DNA of 6,095 nt from JADZGC01 sp964613485 (lineage in GTDB: Bacteria > Patescibacteriota > Saccharimonadia > CAILAD01 > GCA-016700035), in contig CAZTHB010000037.1 in the NCBI GenBank assembly GCA_964613485.1, forward strand, positions 1-6,095, written 5' to 3'. The notes below the pieces were generated by a model that was not told where the DNA came from, did not search any database, and worked only from the letters and a program-made list of their open reading frames with translations. The translations under genes were made by a program, and so were the position numbers. Shown here piece after piece: positions 1 to 5,057 of the stretch; position 1 is the first letter of the stretch, and every line of letters begins with the position of its first letter.

Positions 1-92
1 GGGAGCATTTCCTTGGGCATTGCCTTGGTCTGTGGTAAGAAACGCGTACCCATGCCAGCAGCGGCAATGATCGCTTTGCGAGGGAGTTTCAT
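1..92 (-). CDS. galU: UTP-glucose-1-phosphate uridylyltransferase, N-terminal fragment
   Basis: Only the first 30 codons lie in the window; the gene continues past the left edge. The protein starts MKLPRKAIIAAAGMGTRFLP and continues QTKAMPKEML. This is the classic N-terminus of GalU: a beta strand followed by the nucleotide-binding loop (AAAGMGTR at residues 10-17) and the TKAMPKEM segment (22-29) that binds UTP. The enzyme is cytoplasmic and makes UDP-glucose from UTP and glucose-1-phosphate for glycans and cell-surface polysaccharides. The ATG at 92 is fixed by the family N-terminus. A -10 box (TACACT) ends only 8 bases upstream, so the mRNA is probably almost leaderless. A terminator hairpin separates this gene from the cellulase gene upstream on the same strand, so I do not think they form an operon. 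The family call is firm; RfbA-type nucleotidyltransferases usually start differently. Confidence 0.93.
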   Translation of the reverse strand, partial: MKLPRKAIIAAAGMGTRFLPQTKAMPKEML

Positions 93-100
93 AGACCTCT

Positions 101-106
101 AGTGTA
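101..106 (-). promoter_or_regulatory. galU -10 box (extended), near-leaderless
   Basis: On the minus strand the sequence reads CTGCTACACT, an extended -10 (TGC then TACACT), ending 8 bases before the galU ATG. A start site about 7 bases downstream would give a leader of about 2 nt. No TTGACA-like -35 box is visible at the expected spacing. The last two letters aside, the same CTGCTACA core occurs before the 161-aa membrane protein gene (3331-3340). Confidence 0.6.
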
Positions 107-160
107 GCAGAAATCGCCATGGCCATATGGAGCGCCCGGGATGTGTCTGCAGATATAAAG

Positions 161-185
161 CCCCACGAGCTAATGACTCGCGGGG
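161..185 (-). terminator. Intrinsic terminator-like hairpin after the GH6 gene
   Basis: Read on the minus strand, arms CCCCGCGAG and CTCGTGGGG pair over 9 bp around a 7-base loop. One pair is a G-U wobble that exists only in the minus-strand RNA (on the plus strand it is an A-C mismatch). The stem is followed by CTTTATATCT, a weak U-tract. It begins 23 bases past the stop of the cellulase gene and lies before the galU promoter, so it fits termination of the cellulase transcript. Confidence 0.6.
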
Positions 186-208
186 TGTGTTCGAAGCGTA
201 TAGGTTAT

Positions 209-1237
209 TTACCAGTGCGCGTTGCGCCCAAGCTCAACAGCATAGGCTGGCCAAAATTCTCCTGCATCTGGGCCACCATGGCAGTCTGTCTCGGCATCTC
301 CACGTCTCCCGTCGGATTCGCCAGGGGCTTTGACCCACAGGTATGCGTCGACAGCAGGATTGTTGGTGATAGCACGCGGTGGATCGCCGAGCGCCCGACC
401 GGGTGGGTTGCACCAGCCTTCTTGAGCTGAATGGCCATTACCATTACGGCTGGTGTCGATGACGGAGGGGAGGCTGGTTGCCGCGTACAGCGCCTCGGCA
501 TAGGCGACTACCTCGGTGGTCGGGATGAAGTTTGATACGTTGAGAGCAAAACCACGTAGTGCGGTCAAATCGAACGACTTAATGCGAGCAAGAATCTCGT
601 CCGGAGTATGCCACGCCGGATTGCCCACGTCGAGGTAGACGGCATGATTCTTGGTGGCTAGGGTGTTGATGGCATATTGCAACACATCTATCCGTGCATC
701 ACGCTGTGTCTTGCTCAAGCAATCCCAGCTAGCTACTGCGTCAGGCTCCAGAATGAATACCGCTGGACCAGTGTAAAATATTGCAGCTACACCGATTCGA
801 GCTATCCATTCTCTATACTGTGCTGTTGATGTAAACCCTCCACCCGCATCGAGACTACTGCAATCGCGCTTCGGGATCATGTAGAGGACACTGACCGGGA
901 GAGACTTTGCCTCCTCGGCTTCCCTGAAGTACTCGCCTATCTCTTGAGCGATAGCCCAGTTTGTCTCCGCAAACCACCTTGACCAAGGCTGAGATCCTAC
1001 CTTGGAAAGTGCCAATGCATCAGATGGTCGAGATTTTAGCCACTGGCGCGCTAGCAGGGAGGCCTGATCGTTTGGGTCGTCGTAGATCTGATGCCCATCA
1101 AATGGGTTGCTAATCTGTCGCGTTGGTGTCTGGAGAATGGGCTTTGGAGTCGGTGGATTATCTTGGGTGCATCCCGGGCACATCAGTGCGATAAGTAGGC
1201 AGATCAAAGTATATAGACCACACCTCTTGTGTGACAT
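209..1237 (-). CDS. Secreted glycoside hydrolase family 6 (cellulase / 1,4-beta-glucanase)
   Basis: A 342-aa protein, complete from the first Met with a signal peptide to the stop. GH6 enzymes hydrolyse beta-1,4-glucan with inversion. Visible family motifs are IPKRDC (121-126), ILEPDA (162-167, with D166 as the likely catalytic acid), YLDVGNPAWH (201-210), DTSRNGNG (261-268), WCNPPGRALG (275-284) and KAPGESDG (303-310). By alignment to Thermobifida Cel6A, D125, D166, D203 and D309 match the active-site aspartates, all intact. C126/C173 and C276/C319 fit the two conserved disulfides, consistent with export. Residues 1-23 form a basic start plus hydrophobic segment ending LMCPGC, a weak lipobox, so a lipoprotein is possible. 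A Pro-rich stretch (28-40) follows; there is no cellulose-binding module. The start lies 1 base from an assembly gap, so its promoter and RBS are unseen and a longer N-terminus cannot be excluded, though the signal peptide supports this Met. GH6 is best known in Actinobacteria and fungi, so transfer is plausible. Confidence 0.9.
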   Translation of the reverse strand: MSHKRCGLYTLICLLIALMCPGCTQDNPPTPKPILQTPTRQISNPFDGHQIYDDPNDQASLLARQWLKSRPSDALALSKVGSQPWSRWFAETNWAIAQEIGEYFREAEEAKSLPVSVLYMIPKRDCSSLDAGGGFTSTAQYREWIARIGVAAIFYTGPAVFILEPDAVASWDCLSKTQRDARIDVLQYAINTLATKNHAVYLDVGNPAWHTPDEILARIKSFDLTALRGFALNVSNFIPTTEVVAYAEALYAATSLPSVIDTSRNGNGHSAQEGWCNPPGRALGDPPRAITNNPAVDAYLWVKAPGESDGRRGDAETDCHGGPDAGEFWPAYAVELGRNAHW

Positions 1238-1238
1238 A

Positions 1239-1338
1239 NNNNNNNNNNNNNNNNNNNNNNNNNNNNNNNNNNNNNNNNNNNNNNNNNNNNNNNNNNNNNN
1301 NNNNNNNNNNNNNNNNNNNNNNNNNNNNNNNNNNNNNN
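1239..1338. other. Assembly gap (100 N)
   Basis: Exactly 100 N, the usual placeholder for a scaffold gap of unknown length. It removes the 5' flank of the cellulase gene and all but the first 31 codons of the Crp-like gene. A typical Crp/Fnr protein is about 200-230 aa, so if the join is right roughly 500 bases or more of real sequence are missing. Confidence 0.97.
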
Positions 1339-1433
1339 ACATCTTCGCTTGATTCATCTTGGTGTAAAACAACATCGCCTTTGCGATATGGTCGCTTGGG
1401 TTGCGCTTCGAAATATGCCTTGAGATGCTTCAT
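1339..1433 (-). CDS. Crp/Fnr-family transcriptional regulator, N-terminal fragment
   Basis: Thirty-one codons are visible before the assembly gap: MKHLKAYFEAQPKRPYRKGD (1-20) then VVLHQDESSED, with the next codon GTN (Val). The pattern of a short N-terminal helix, then YRKGDVVLHQ and an acidic turn, matches the start of the cyclic-nucleotide-binding (cupin-like) domain of Crp/Fnr regulators, where K-G-[DE]-x-[IV]-x-x-x-[GD] opens the beta roll. The ligand pocket and helix-turn-helix would lie in the gap and cannot be checked, so other cNMP-binding-domain proteins remain possible. The gene is divergent from the ABC exporter, with 61 bases between start codons, which suggests it may control that gene and itself. 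The ATG at 1433 is 6 bases after a TACAAT -10 box, so the predicted transcript begins at or within a base or so of the A of the ATG. Confidence 0.65.
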
Positions 1434-1439
1434 GCTCCT

Positions 1440-1445
1440 ATTGTA
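1440..1445 (-). promoter_or_regulatory. -10 box of the Crp-like gene, leaderless
   Basis: Minus strand reads GTACAATAGGAGC then ATG. TACAAT ends 6 bases before the start codon, so a standard start site would fall on the A of the ATG. The AGGA between them resembles a Shine-Dalgarno core, but it would lie upstream of the predicted start site and so be absent from the transcript. Confidence 0.6.
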
Positions 1446-1480
1446 CCAGTTTTGCTCTAGCGCGATACGAACCTCTACCG

Positions 1481-1486
1481 TACAAT
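1481..1486 (+). promoter_or_regulatory. -10 box of the ABC exporter gene, near-leaderless
   Basis: TACAAT ends 8 bases before the ATG at 1495 (GTACAATAGGAAGTC then ATG), predicting a leader of about 2 nt. No TTGACA-like -35 box is found 16-18 bases upstream; the region there (about 1458-1463) is shared with the opposing promoter, so activation by a regulator is plausible. Confidence 0.6.
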
Positions 1487-1494
1487 AGGAAGTC

Positions 1495-3282
1495 ATGCAA
1501 GACATTATCAAAATCCTCAAATATAGTTCGAGCCTCAAGAAATACTACCTCATCATTGCTGTGCTAGTCGTTGTACTAGCTGCCTTCAATCTCGTGCAGC
1601 CTTTTCTGACAAAATGGTTGGTGGATCTTATTACTGAATATGCTCGCGGCGAAGCGGTTACTATCCAGGACGCAATTGTACCGCTTAGCCTGATGCTGGT
1701 GAGTGGTATGGTGGTTGCATTTCTGGCTAATTTGAATGGGTACCTTGGCGACCGTATGTCAGTTAAGCTTAATAGCTTATTGTCCGAACGATACTATGAT
1801 CACCTTATGAAGCTGCCAATTCAGTATTATGACTCCGAGCAAACCGGCAAGATCACTGCCCGTCTTGAGCGTAGTATCTCGAGTCTGTCACAGCTTATGA
1901 ATGCGCTGGCCAATAACTTCGTGCAGTTTTTCCTAACCACCATCGTGACATTGGTTGCGATCGCGTTTTATTCTTGGCAGATCGCGCTGCTTTTGATGAT
2001 TATTTTTCCGAGCTATATTTACATCACGCATCTTTCTAGTAATGCGTATCAGAAAAAACAGATGGAGATGAATAAGCATCTTGATGTTGCGAACGGTCGA
2101 TTTGTTGAGTCAATTGGCCAAGTGCGTGTTGTGAAGAGTTTCGTACGCGAGATGGGGGAGTTGGGATTCTTCGGCAAGAAGCGTCGTAAGATCGAGAGCA
2201 TTGCTCAAGCGCAATCTATCGAGTGGCACCGTTACGATACGTATCGTCGTTTGGCACTTGGTATAGTGTTTTTCTTGATTTTTGTAGTGATTACGTGGCA
2301 GGCGCTTGGTGGTGCGTATTCTGTTGGTACAGCCGTGCTGCTCATCACACTTGCAAATCAGGCGCAGTTTCCGCTCTTTGGTGCGAGCTTTATGATCGAA
2401 GGTATTCAGCGAGCGCAGGCCGATAGTCGAGATTATTTCGAGGTGATGAATACGAAGCCGGCGATTACAAATATCGATGGCGCGAAGGCACTCAAAATCA
2501 CCGGTGGTGAGGTGAGATTTGACGGCGTCACGTTTGCTTACGATAAGGGTGGAAAGGTTTTGCGTAATGTTAGCTTTACGATCCCTGCTCATAGTAAGGT
2601 TGCGCTTGTAGGCGAGAGTGGTGAGGGGAAATCTACAATCGCGAATCTCATCGTGCGTTTTTATGAAGCGCAATCAGGGTCAATCCTGGTTGATGGAACG
2701 TCAATATATGACGTGACGCAAGAAAGCCTCCGCAAGCAAGTAGGCATTGTCTTCCAGGATCCCTCACTCTTCTCAGGAACAATCGAAGAAAATATAGCGT
2801 ATGGCTTAGGGCGTCGCTATACACGAGCCGAGCTCGTGCAAGCAGCCAAGATGGCGAATGCAGCCGATTTTATAAAGAGATTACCAGACGGATATAAAAC
2901 TGAGGTCGGTGAGCGGGGTATCAAGCTATCGGGAGGTCAGAAACAGCGCATTATTATCGCGCGCGCCCTCTTGAAGAATCCACCAATTCTGATTCTCGAT
3001 GAAGCGACAAGCTCACTTGACGCTAAGGCAGAGCATCAGGTGCAAGAAGCGCTTGAGCGGCTCATGAAGGGGCGAACGACTATTATTATCGCTCACCGCC
3101 TGAGTACGATTGCTGGCGTCGATACGATAGTTGGCCTCAAGGGGGGAAAGATCGCTGAGCAAGGCTCTCCAGCCGAACTCGCTAAGAAGCCGGGCGGCAT
3201 CTATGCCGAGCTCTTGAAGTTGCAGACCGCGAACACGGAATCTGTCAAGAATAAGCTCAAGAAATTCGACATCGCAGCCTAA
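1495..3282 (+). CDS. ABC exporter half-transporter (membrane domain fused to ATPase)
   Basis: A 595-aa protein of normal length for a half-size ABC exporter; two copies or a partner would form the pump. The membrane domain spans about residues 15-310, with hydrophobic helices near 18-38, 61-81, 141-160, 161-180, 255-273 and 276-295. The ATPase domain (about 335-580) is complete: A-loop Y349, Walker A GESGEGKST (373-381), Q-loop Q421, signature LSGGQ (478-482), Walker B ILILD (498-502) with catalytic E503, D-loop SSLD (506-509) and switch H534. All residues needed for ATP hydrolysis are present; the only oddity is Glu in place of the common Ser at 377 in Walker A. It is an inner-membrane exporter of the MsbA/lipid/peptide/drug type; the substrate cannot be read from the sequence. 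It is divergent from the Crp-like gene and has no clear terminator before the next gene, which nevertheless has its own promoter. Confidence 0.96.
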   Translation: MQDIIKILKYSSSLKKYYLIIAVLVVVLAAFNLVQPFLTKWLVDLITEYARGEAVTIQDAIVPLSLMLVSGMVVAFLANLNGYLGDRMSVKLNSLLSERYYDHLMKLPIQYYDSEQTGKITARLERSISSLSQLMNALANNFVQFFLTTIVTLVAIAFYSWQIALLLMIIFPSYIYITHLSSNAYQKKQMEMNKHLDVANGRFVESIGQVRVVKSFVREMGELGFFGKKRRKIESIAQAQSIEWHRYDTYRRLALGIVFFLIFVVITWQALGGAYSVGTAVLLITLANQAQFPLFGASFMIEGIQRAQADSRDYFEVMNTKPAITNIDGAKALKITGGEVRFDGVTFAYDKGGKVLRNVSFTIPAHSKVALVGESGEGKSTIANLIVRFYEAQSGSILVDGTSIYDVTQESLRKQVGIVFQDPSLFSGTIEENIAYGLGRRYTRAELVQAAKMANAADFIKRLPDGYKTEVGERGIKLSGGQKQRIIIARALLKNPPILILDEATSSLDAKAEHQVQEALERLMKGRTTIIIAHRLSTIAGVDTIVGLKGGKIAEQGSPAELAKKPGGIYAELLKLQTANTESVKNKLKKFDIAA

Positions 3283-3330
3283 GTGAGAGTCGCTAACCCA
3301 TACAAAGCATGTGCGGAATAAATCGATATT

Positions 3331-3340
3331 CTGCTACAAT
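3331..3340 (+). promoter_or_regulatory. Extended -10 promoter of the 161-aa membrane protein gene
   Basis: CTGCTACAAT gives an extended -10 (TGC plus TACAAT at 3335-3340). A start near 3347 would give a leader of about 35 nt, unlike the near-leaderless neighbours. No good -35 box is visible, as expected for an extended -10 promoter. Confidence 0.55.
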
Positions 3341-3367
3341 GACATCAGCTACTACTAAGCTTTAATT

Positions 3368-3373
3368 AAGGAG
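3368..3373 (+). promoter_or_regulatory. Shine-Dalgarno site AAGGAG
   Basis: AAGGAG lies 8 bases before the ATG at 3382, near-ideal spacing, and fixes that start. It is the strongest ribosome binding site in the window and suggests high translation. Confidence 0.85.
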
Positions 3374-3381
3374 TTATTATC

Positions 3382-3867
3382 ATGGCAGAAGCCAAGTCAA
3401 CAAAAACGGGGGATCTGATCGCAACACTCGAGCCTTATTTCACGAAGAAGGCACCATTCCAGCTACCTGAGAATGCGCGTAAGACGCTTGTGCAGTGGTT
3501 ACCTTGGATCAATATCGTTGTCGCAGTATTCGGCGCATTGGCGGCGTTGTCGCTTCTGGCATTACTCGGTATCGCGAACGTTGCCACATTTGGTGTCGTA
3601 GGCGCTGTTGCGGGGCCATTTTTGTGGATACCTTTTATTGCTCTCATCGCTCAAGTAGTCATACAGTTTATTGCCTTCCCAGGGCTGCAGGCTAAGAAGC
3701 TGAGCGCTTGGAAGTTGCTTTTCTGGGCAGACATTCTCTCGTTTGCTTACAATGTACTGTACGGATTTGGTCGTCCATTCGAGCTTGTAAGCGGCGTTTT
3801 GACCGGCCTTATTGGTCTCGTAATTGGCCTCTATCTGCTCTTCCAGATAAAGAGCTACTACAAGTAA
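3382..3867 (+). CDS. Conserved-type four-helix membrane protein, function unknown
   Basis: A 161-aa protein that I cannot assign to a named family. A polar N-terminus (1-36, with TLEPYFTKKAPFQLPENAR at 15-33) precedes four hydrophobic segments at about 40-63, 70-98, 108-128 and 134-156. The tail QIKSYYK (155-161) is short and basic. There is no signal peptide, no metal-binding cluster and no catalytic motif; the composition (Ala, Leu, Ile, Val, Phe, Gly) is that of a small integral membrane protein. The phrase LPENARKTLVQWLPWI just before helix 1 has an amphipathic look, and small proteins of this general plan recur in Patescibacteria in my experience of the group, which is a weak recollection. 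It has its own promoter, a strong Shine-Dalgarno site and a terminator, so it is a single-gene transcription unit, probably well expressed. Confidence 0.88.
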   Translation: MAEAKSTKTGDLIATLEPYFTKKAPFQLPENARKTLVQWLPWINIVVAVFGALAALSLLALLGIANVATFGVVGAVAGPFLWIPFIALIAQVVIQFIAFPGLQAKKLSAWKLLFWADILSFAYNVLYGFGRPFELVSGVLTGLIGLVIGLYLLFQIKSYYK

Positions 3868-3883
3868 ATCATTTGCAGCAAGC

Positions 3884-3911
3884 AAAACACTCTAGTTTAC
3901 TGGGGTGTTTT
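3884..3911 (+). terminator. Intrinsic terminator after the 161-aa membrane protein gene
   Basis: A 12-bp stem pairs 3884-3895 (AAAACACTCTAG) with 3900-3911 (CTGGGGTGTTTT) around the loop TTTA, with two T-G wobbles. The T-run at 3908-3912 ends the stem. It starts 16 bases after the stop codon. Its foot lies only 4 bases before the tgt -10 box. Confidence 0.8.
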
Positions 3912-3915
3912 TGTG

Positions 3916-3921
3916 TAGAAT
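3916..3921 (+). promoter_or_regulatory. tgt -10 box, near-leaderless, abutting a terminator
   Basis: TAGAAT ends 9 bases before the tgt ATG at 3931, predicting a leader of about 3 nt. No Shine-Dalgarno sequence is present between it and the start. The expected -35 position (about 3893-3898) falls in the top and loop of the preceding terminator hairpin and is not consensus-like. Confidence 0.5.
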
Positions 3922-3930
3922 GTTGCAGAT

Positions 3931-4995
3931 ATGAAAACGCTTCACACAAATCATGGGGAGGTGCGACTCCCGGCGTTCTTTCCAGACGCTACACGCGCGA
4001 CGATTAAATCTGTCGATACTGAAGGCGTGAAGAAAACAAGCACGCCTGGCATGGTGATGAATACGTACCATCTTGCCAATATGGGGTTAGTTGAGGTCAT
4101 CGCCGAACAGGGTGGACTGCATAGCTTTACTGGCTGGGATCGGCCGATTATCACCGACTCAGGTGGCTTCCAGGCTATGAGCTTAGTGCGAGAATTCAAC
4201 ACCGGCGGTAAATTTACCGATGATGGTGTGCAATTTCAGGATGCAGCAGGAAATAAGCTGATGCTCACACCGGAGAGCTGTATTGATTATCAGCTCAAGC
4301 TTGGCAGTGACGTTATTATGATCTTGGATGATTGTACGAAGCCGGATATGCCACTGACCGAGCAGCTCAAGAGTGTAGAGCGGACGATTAAGTGGGCGAA
4401 GCGAGCGCGTACACACTTCGACAAAGTTACGAGAGGTAAAGAGCGCAAGCCATTACTCTTCGGTATCGTCCAGGGCGGGGGAGATCGTGAACTGCGCCGT
4501 AAGTGCGCTACTGAGCTCGCCAAGCTAAAATTTGACGGCTATGGCTATGGAGGCTTTCCGGTCAATGAAAGAAATGAGCTCCAGGTAGAGACCTTGCAGG
4601 CGGTCGTGGATGATACGCCAGCCGATGCAATCAAATATGCGATGGGGGTTGGTACGCCTGAGCAAATTGTGGCCTGTGTACGGATGGGCTACGACTTATT
4701 TGATGTCGTGATTCCTACCCGTGAGGCGCGTCATCGCAAGCTGTATGTATGGAAGGAGAGGCCGGAAGAGCTGGATCTCGATCAGTCGTTTCACTCCACC
4801 ATTACTATGAAAAATCTGTCATTGCAGAATCAATCTGGCCCAATTGATCTTCATTGTGATTGCGAGACCTGCCGGCATTATTCGGCAAGCTATGTGCACG
4901 CGATGTTTCGTGCGAACCTGCCAGTCGGTGAACGTATGGCGAGCATTCATAATTTACGCTTTTATGCAAAACTGATGGAGCTACTGCAGGTATAA
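3931..4995 (+). CDS. tgt: tRNA-guanine transglycosylase (queuosine pathway)
   Basis: A 354-aa member of the TGT family, which swaps guanine at position 34 of GUN-anticodon tRNAs for preQ1 (bacteria) or queuine. Mapping to Zymomonas Tgt: general base D102 is D76 (ITDSGGFQ 74-81), nucleophile D280 is D258 (FDVVIPTR 257-264), pocket D156 and C158 are D133 and C135, and Q203 is Q181 (GIVQGG). The zinc ligands are C309, C311, C314 and H340. The canonical GGLAVGE loop reads GGFPVNE (207-213), keeping the Val and Glu but changing the Leu, Ala and Gly. The basic tRNA-contact stretch is REARHRK (264-270). The N-terminus is about 20 residues shorter than usual, starting at the HGE strand; the -10 box right before the ATG supports this start. 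It is a single-gene unit with its own promoter and terminator. No queuosine synthesis gene is in the window, so the base is probably salvaged. Confidence 0.93.
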   Translation: MKTLHTNHGEVRLPAFFPDATRATIKSVDTEGVKKTSTPGMVMNTYHLANMGLVEVIAEQGGLHSFTGWDRPIITDSGGFQAMSLVREFNTGGKFTDDGVQFQDAAGNKLMLTPESCIDYQLKLGSDVIMILDDCTKPDMPLTEQLKSVERTIKWAKRARTHFDKVTRGKERKPLLFGIVQGGGDRELRRKCATELAKLKFDGYGYGGFPVNERNELQVETLQAVVDDTPADAIKYAMGVGTPEQIVACVRMGYDLFDVVIPTREARHRKLYVWKERPEELDLDQSFHSTITMKNLSLQNQSGPIDLHCDCETCRHYSASYVHAMFRANLPVGERMASIHNLRFYAKLMELLQV

Positions 4996-4999
4996 ATGA

Positions 5000-5019
5000 A
5001 AAGGCCCCTCGGGGCCTTT
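5000..5019. terminator. Bidirectional terminator hairpin between convergent genes
   Basis: AAAGGCCCC (5000-5008) and GGGGCCTTT (5011-5019) are exact complements; in practice an 8-bp stem with a CTCG tetraloop. It begins 4 bases after the tgt stop. The minus-strand copy is followed by TTCATTTATA, a better U-rich tail than the plus strand's TTTCACG, so it can also end the convergent 185-aa gene. Confidence 0.8.
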
Positions 5020-5052
5020 CACGTAACGAATACGTGTTAGGCCCGTTGGGGC
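5020..5052. repeat. Two further small hairpins in the convergent spacer
   Basis: CACGTA (5020-5025) pairs with TACGTG (5031-5036) around ACGAA, and GCCC (5041-5044) pairs with GGGC (5049-5052) around GTTG. Together with the terminator at 5000-5019 they make three hairpins in 53 bases, filling almost the whole gap between the tgt stop and the stop of the 185-aa gene. Confidence 0.6.
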
Positions 5053-5057
5053 GTTGC

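Larger units (their letters stand above)
1436..1490. repeat. 11-bp inverted repeat in the divergent promoter
   Basis: TCCTATTGTAC (1436-1446) is the exact reverse complement of GTACAATAGGA (1480-1490), with 33 bases between the arms. Each arm contains the -10 box of one of the two divergent genes plus the adjoining AGGA. The repeat therefore reflects either a duplicated promoter core or a symmetrical operator overlapping both promoters. Confidence 0.85.

Noticed and set aside
117..143. Closely spaced 6-base palindromes CCATGG, CATATG and CCCGGG resembling a cloning junction
   Set aside because: They sit in a natural spacer between the GH6 terminator and the galU promoter, with no vector-like sequence nearby; chance is the simplest explanation.
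119..430. Open frames on both strands overlapping the GH6 C-terminus
   Set aside because: They overlap the strongly motif-supported GH6 frame and show no family pattern, start signal or sensible composition.
1447..1479. A Crp-type TGTGA-TCACA operator in the divergent spacer
   Set aside because: No TGTGA half-sites or clear central dyad are present; only the outer -10 repeat is symmetrical.
1487..1490. AGGA before the ABC exporter ATG as a Shine-Dalgarno site
   Set aside because: It is only 4 bases from the ATG and lies upstream of the start site predicted from the adjoining TACAAT, so it would mostly be absent from the mRNA. It is better read as part of the promoter repeat.
1158..1538. Minus-strand frame reading through the N run from the Crp-like fragment into GH6 sequence
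   Set aside because: The N run has arbitrary length, so the frame across it is meaningless; past the gap it is out of frame with GH6.
2110..2673. A 187-aa minus-strand open frame inside the exporter gene
   Set aside because: It is antisense to a complete, motif-rich ABC exporter, has an Arg/Thr-rich shadow composition and no promoter or RBS.
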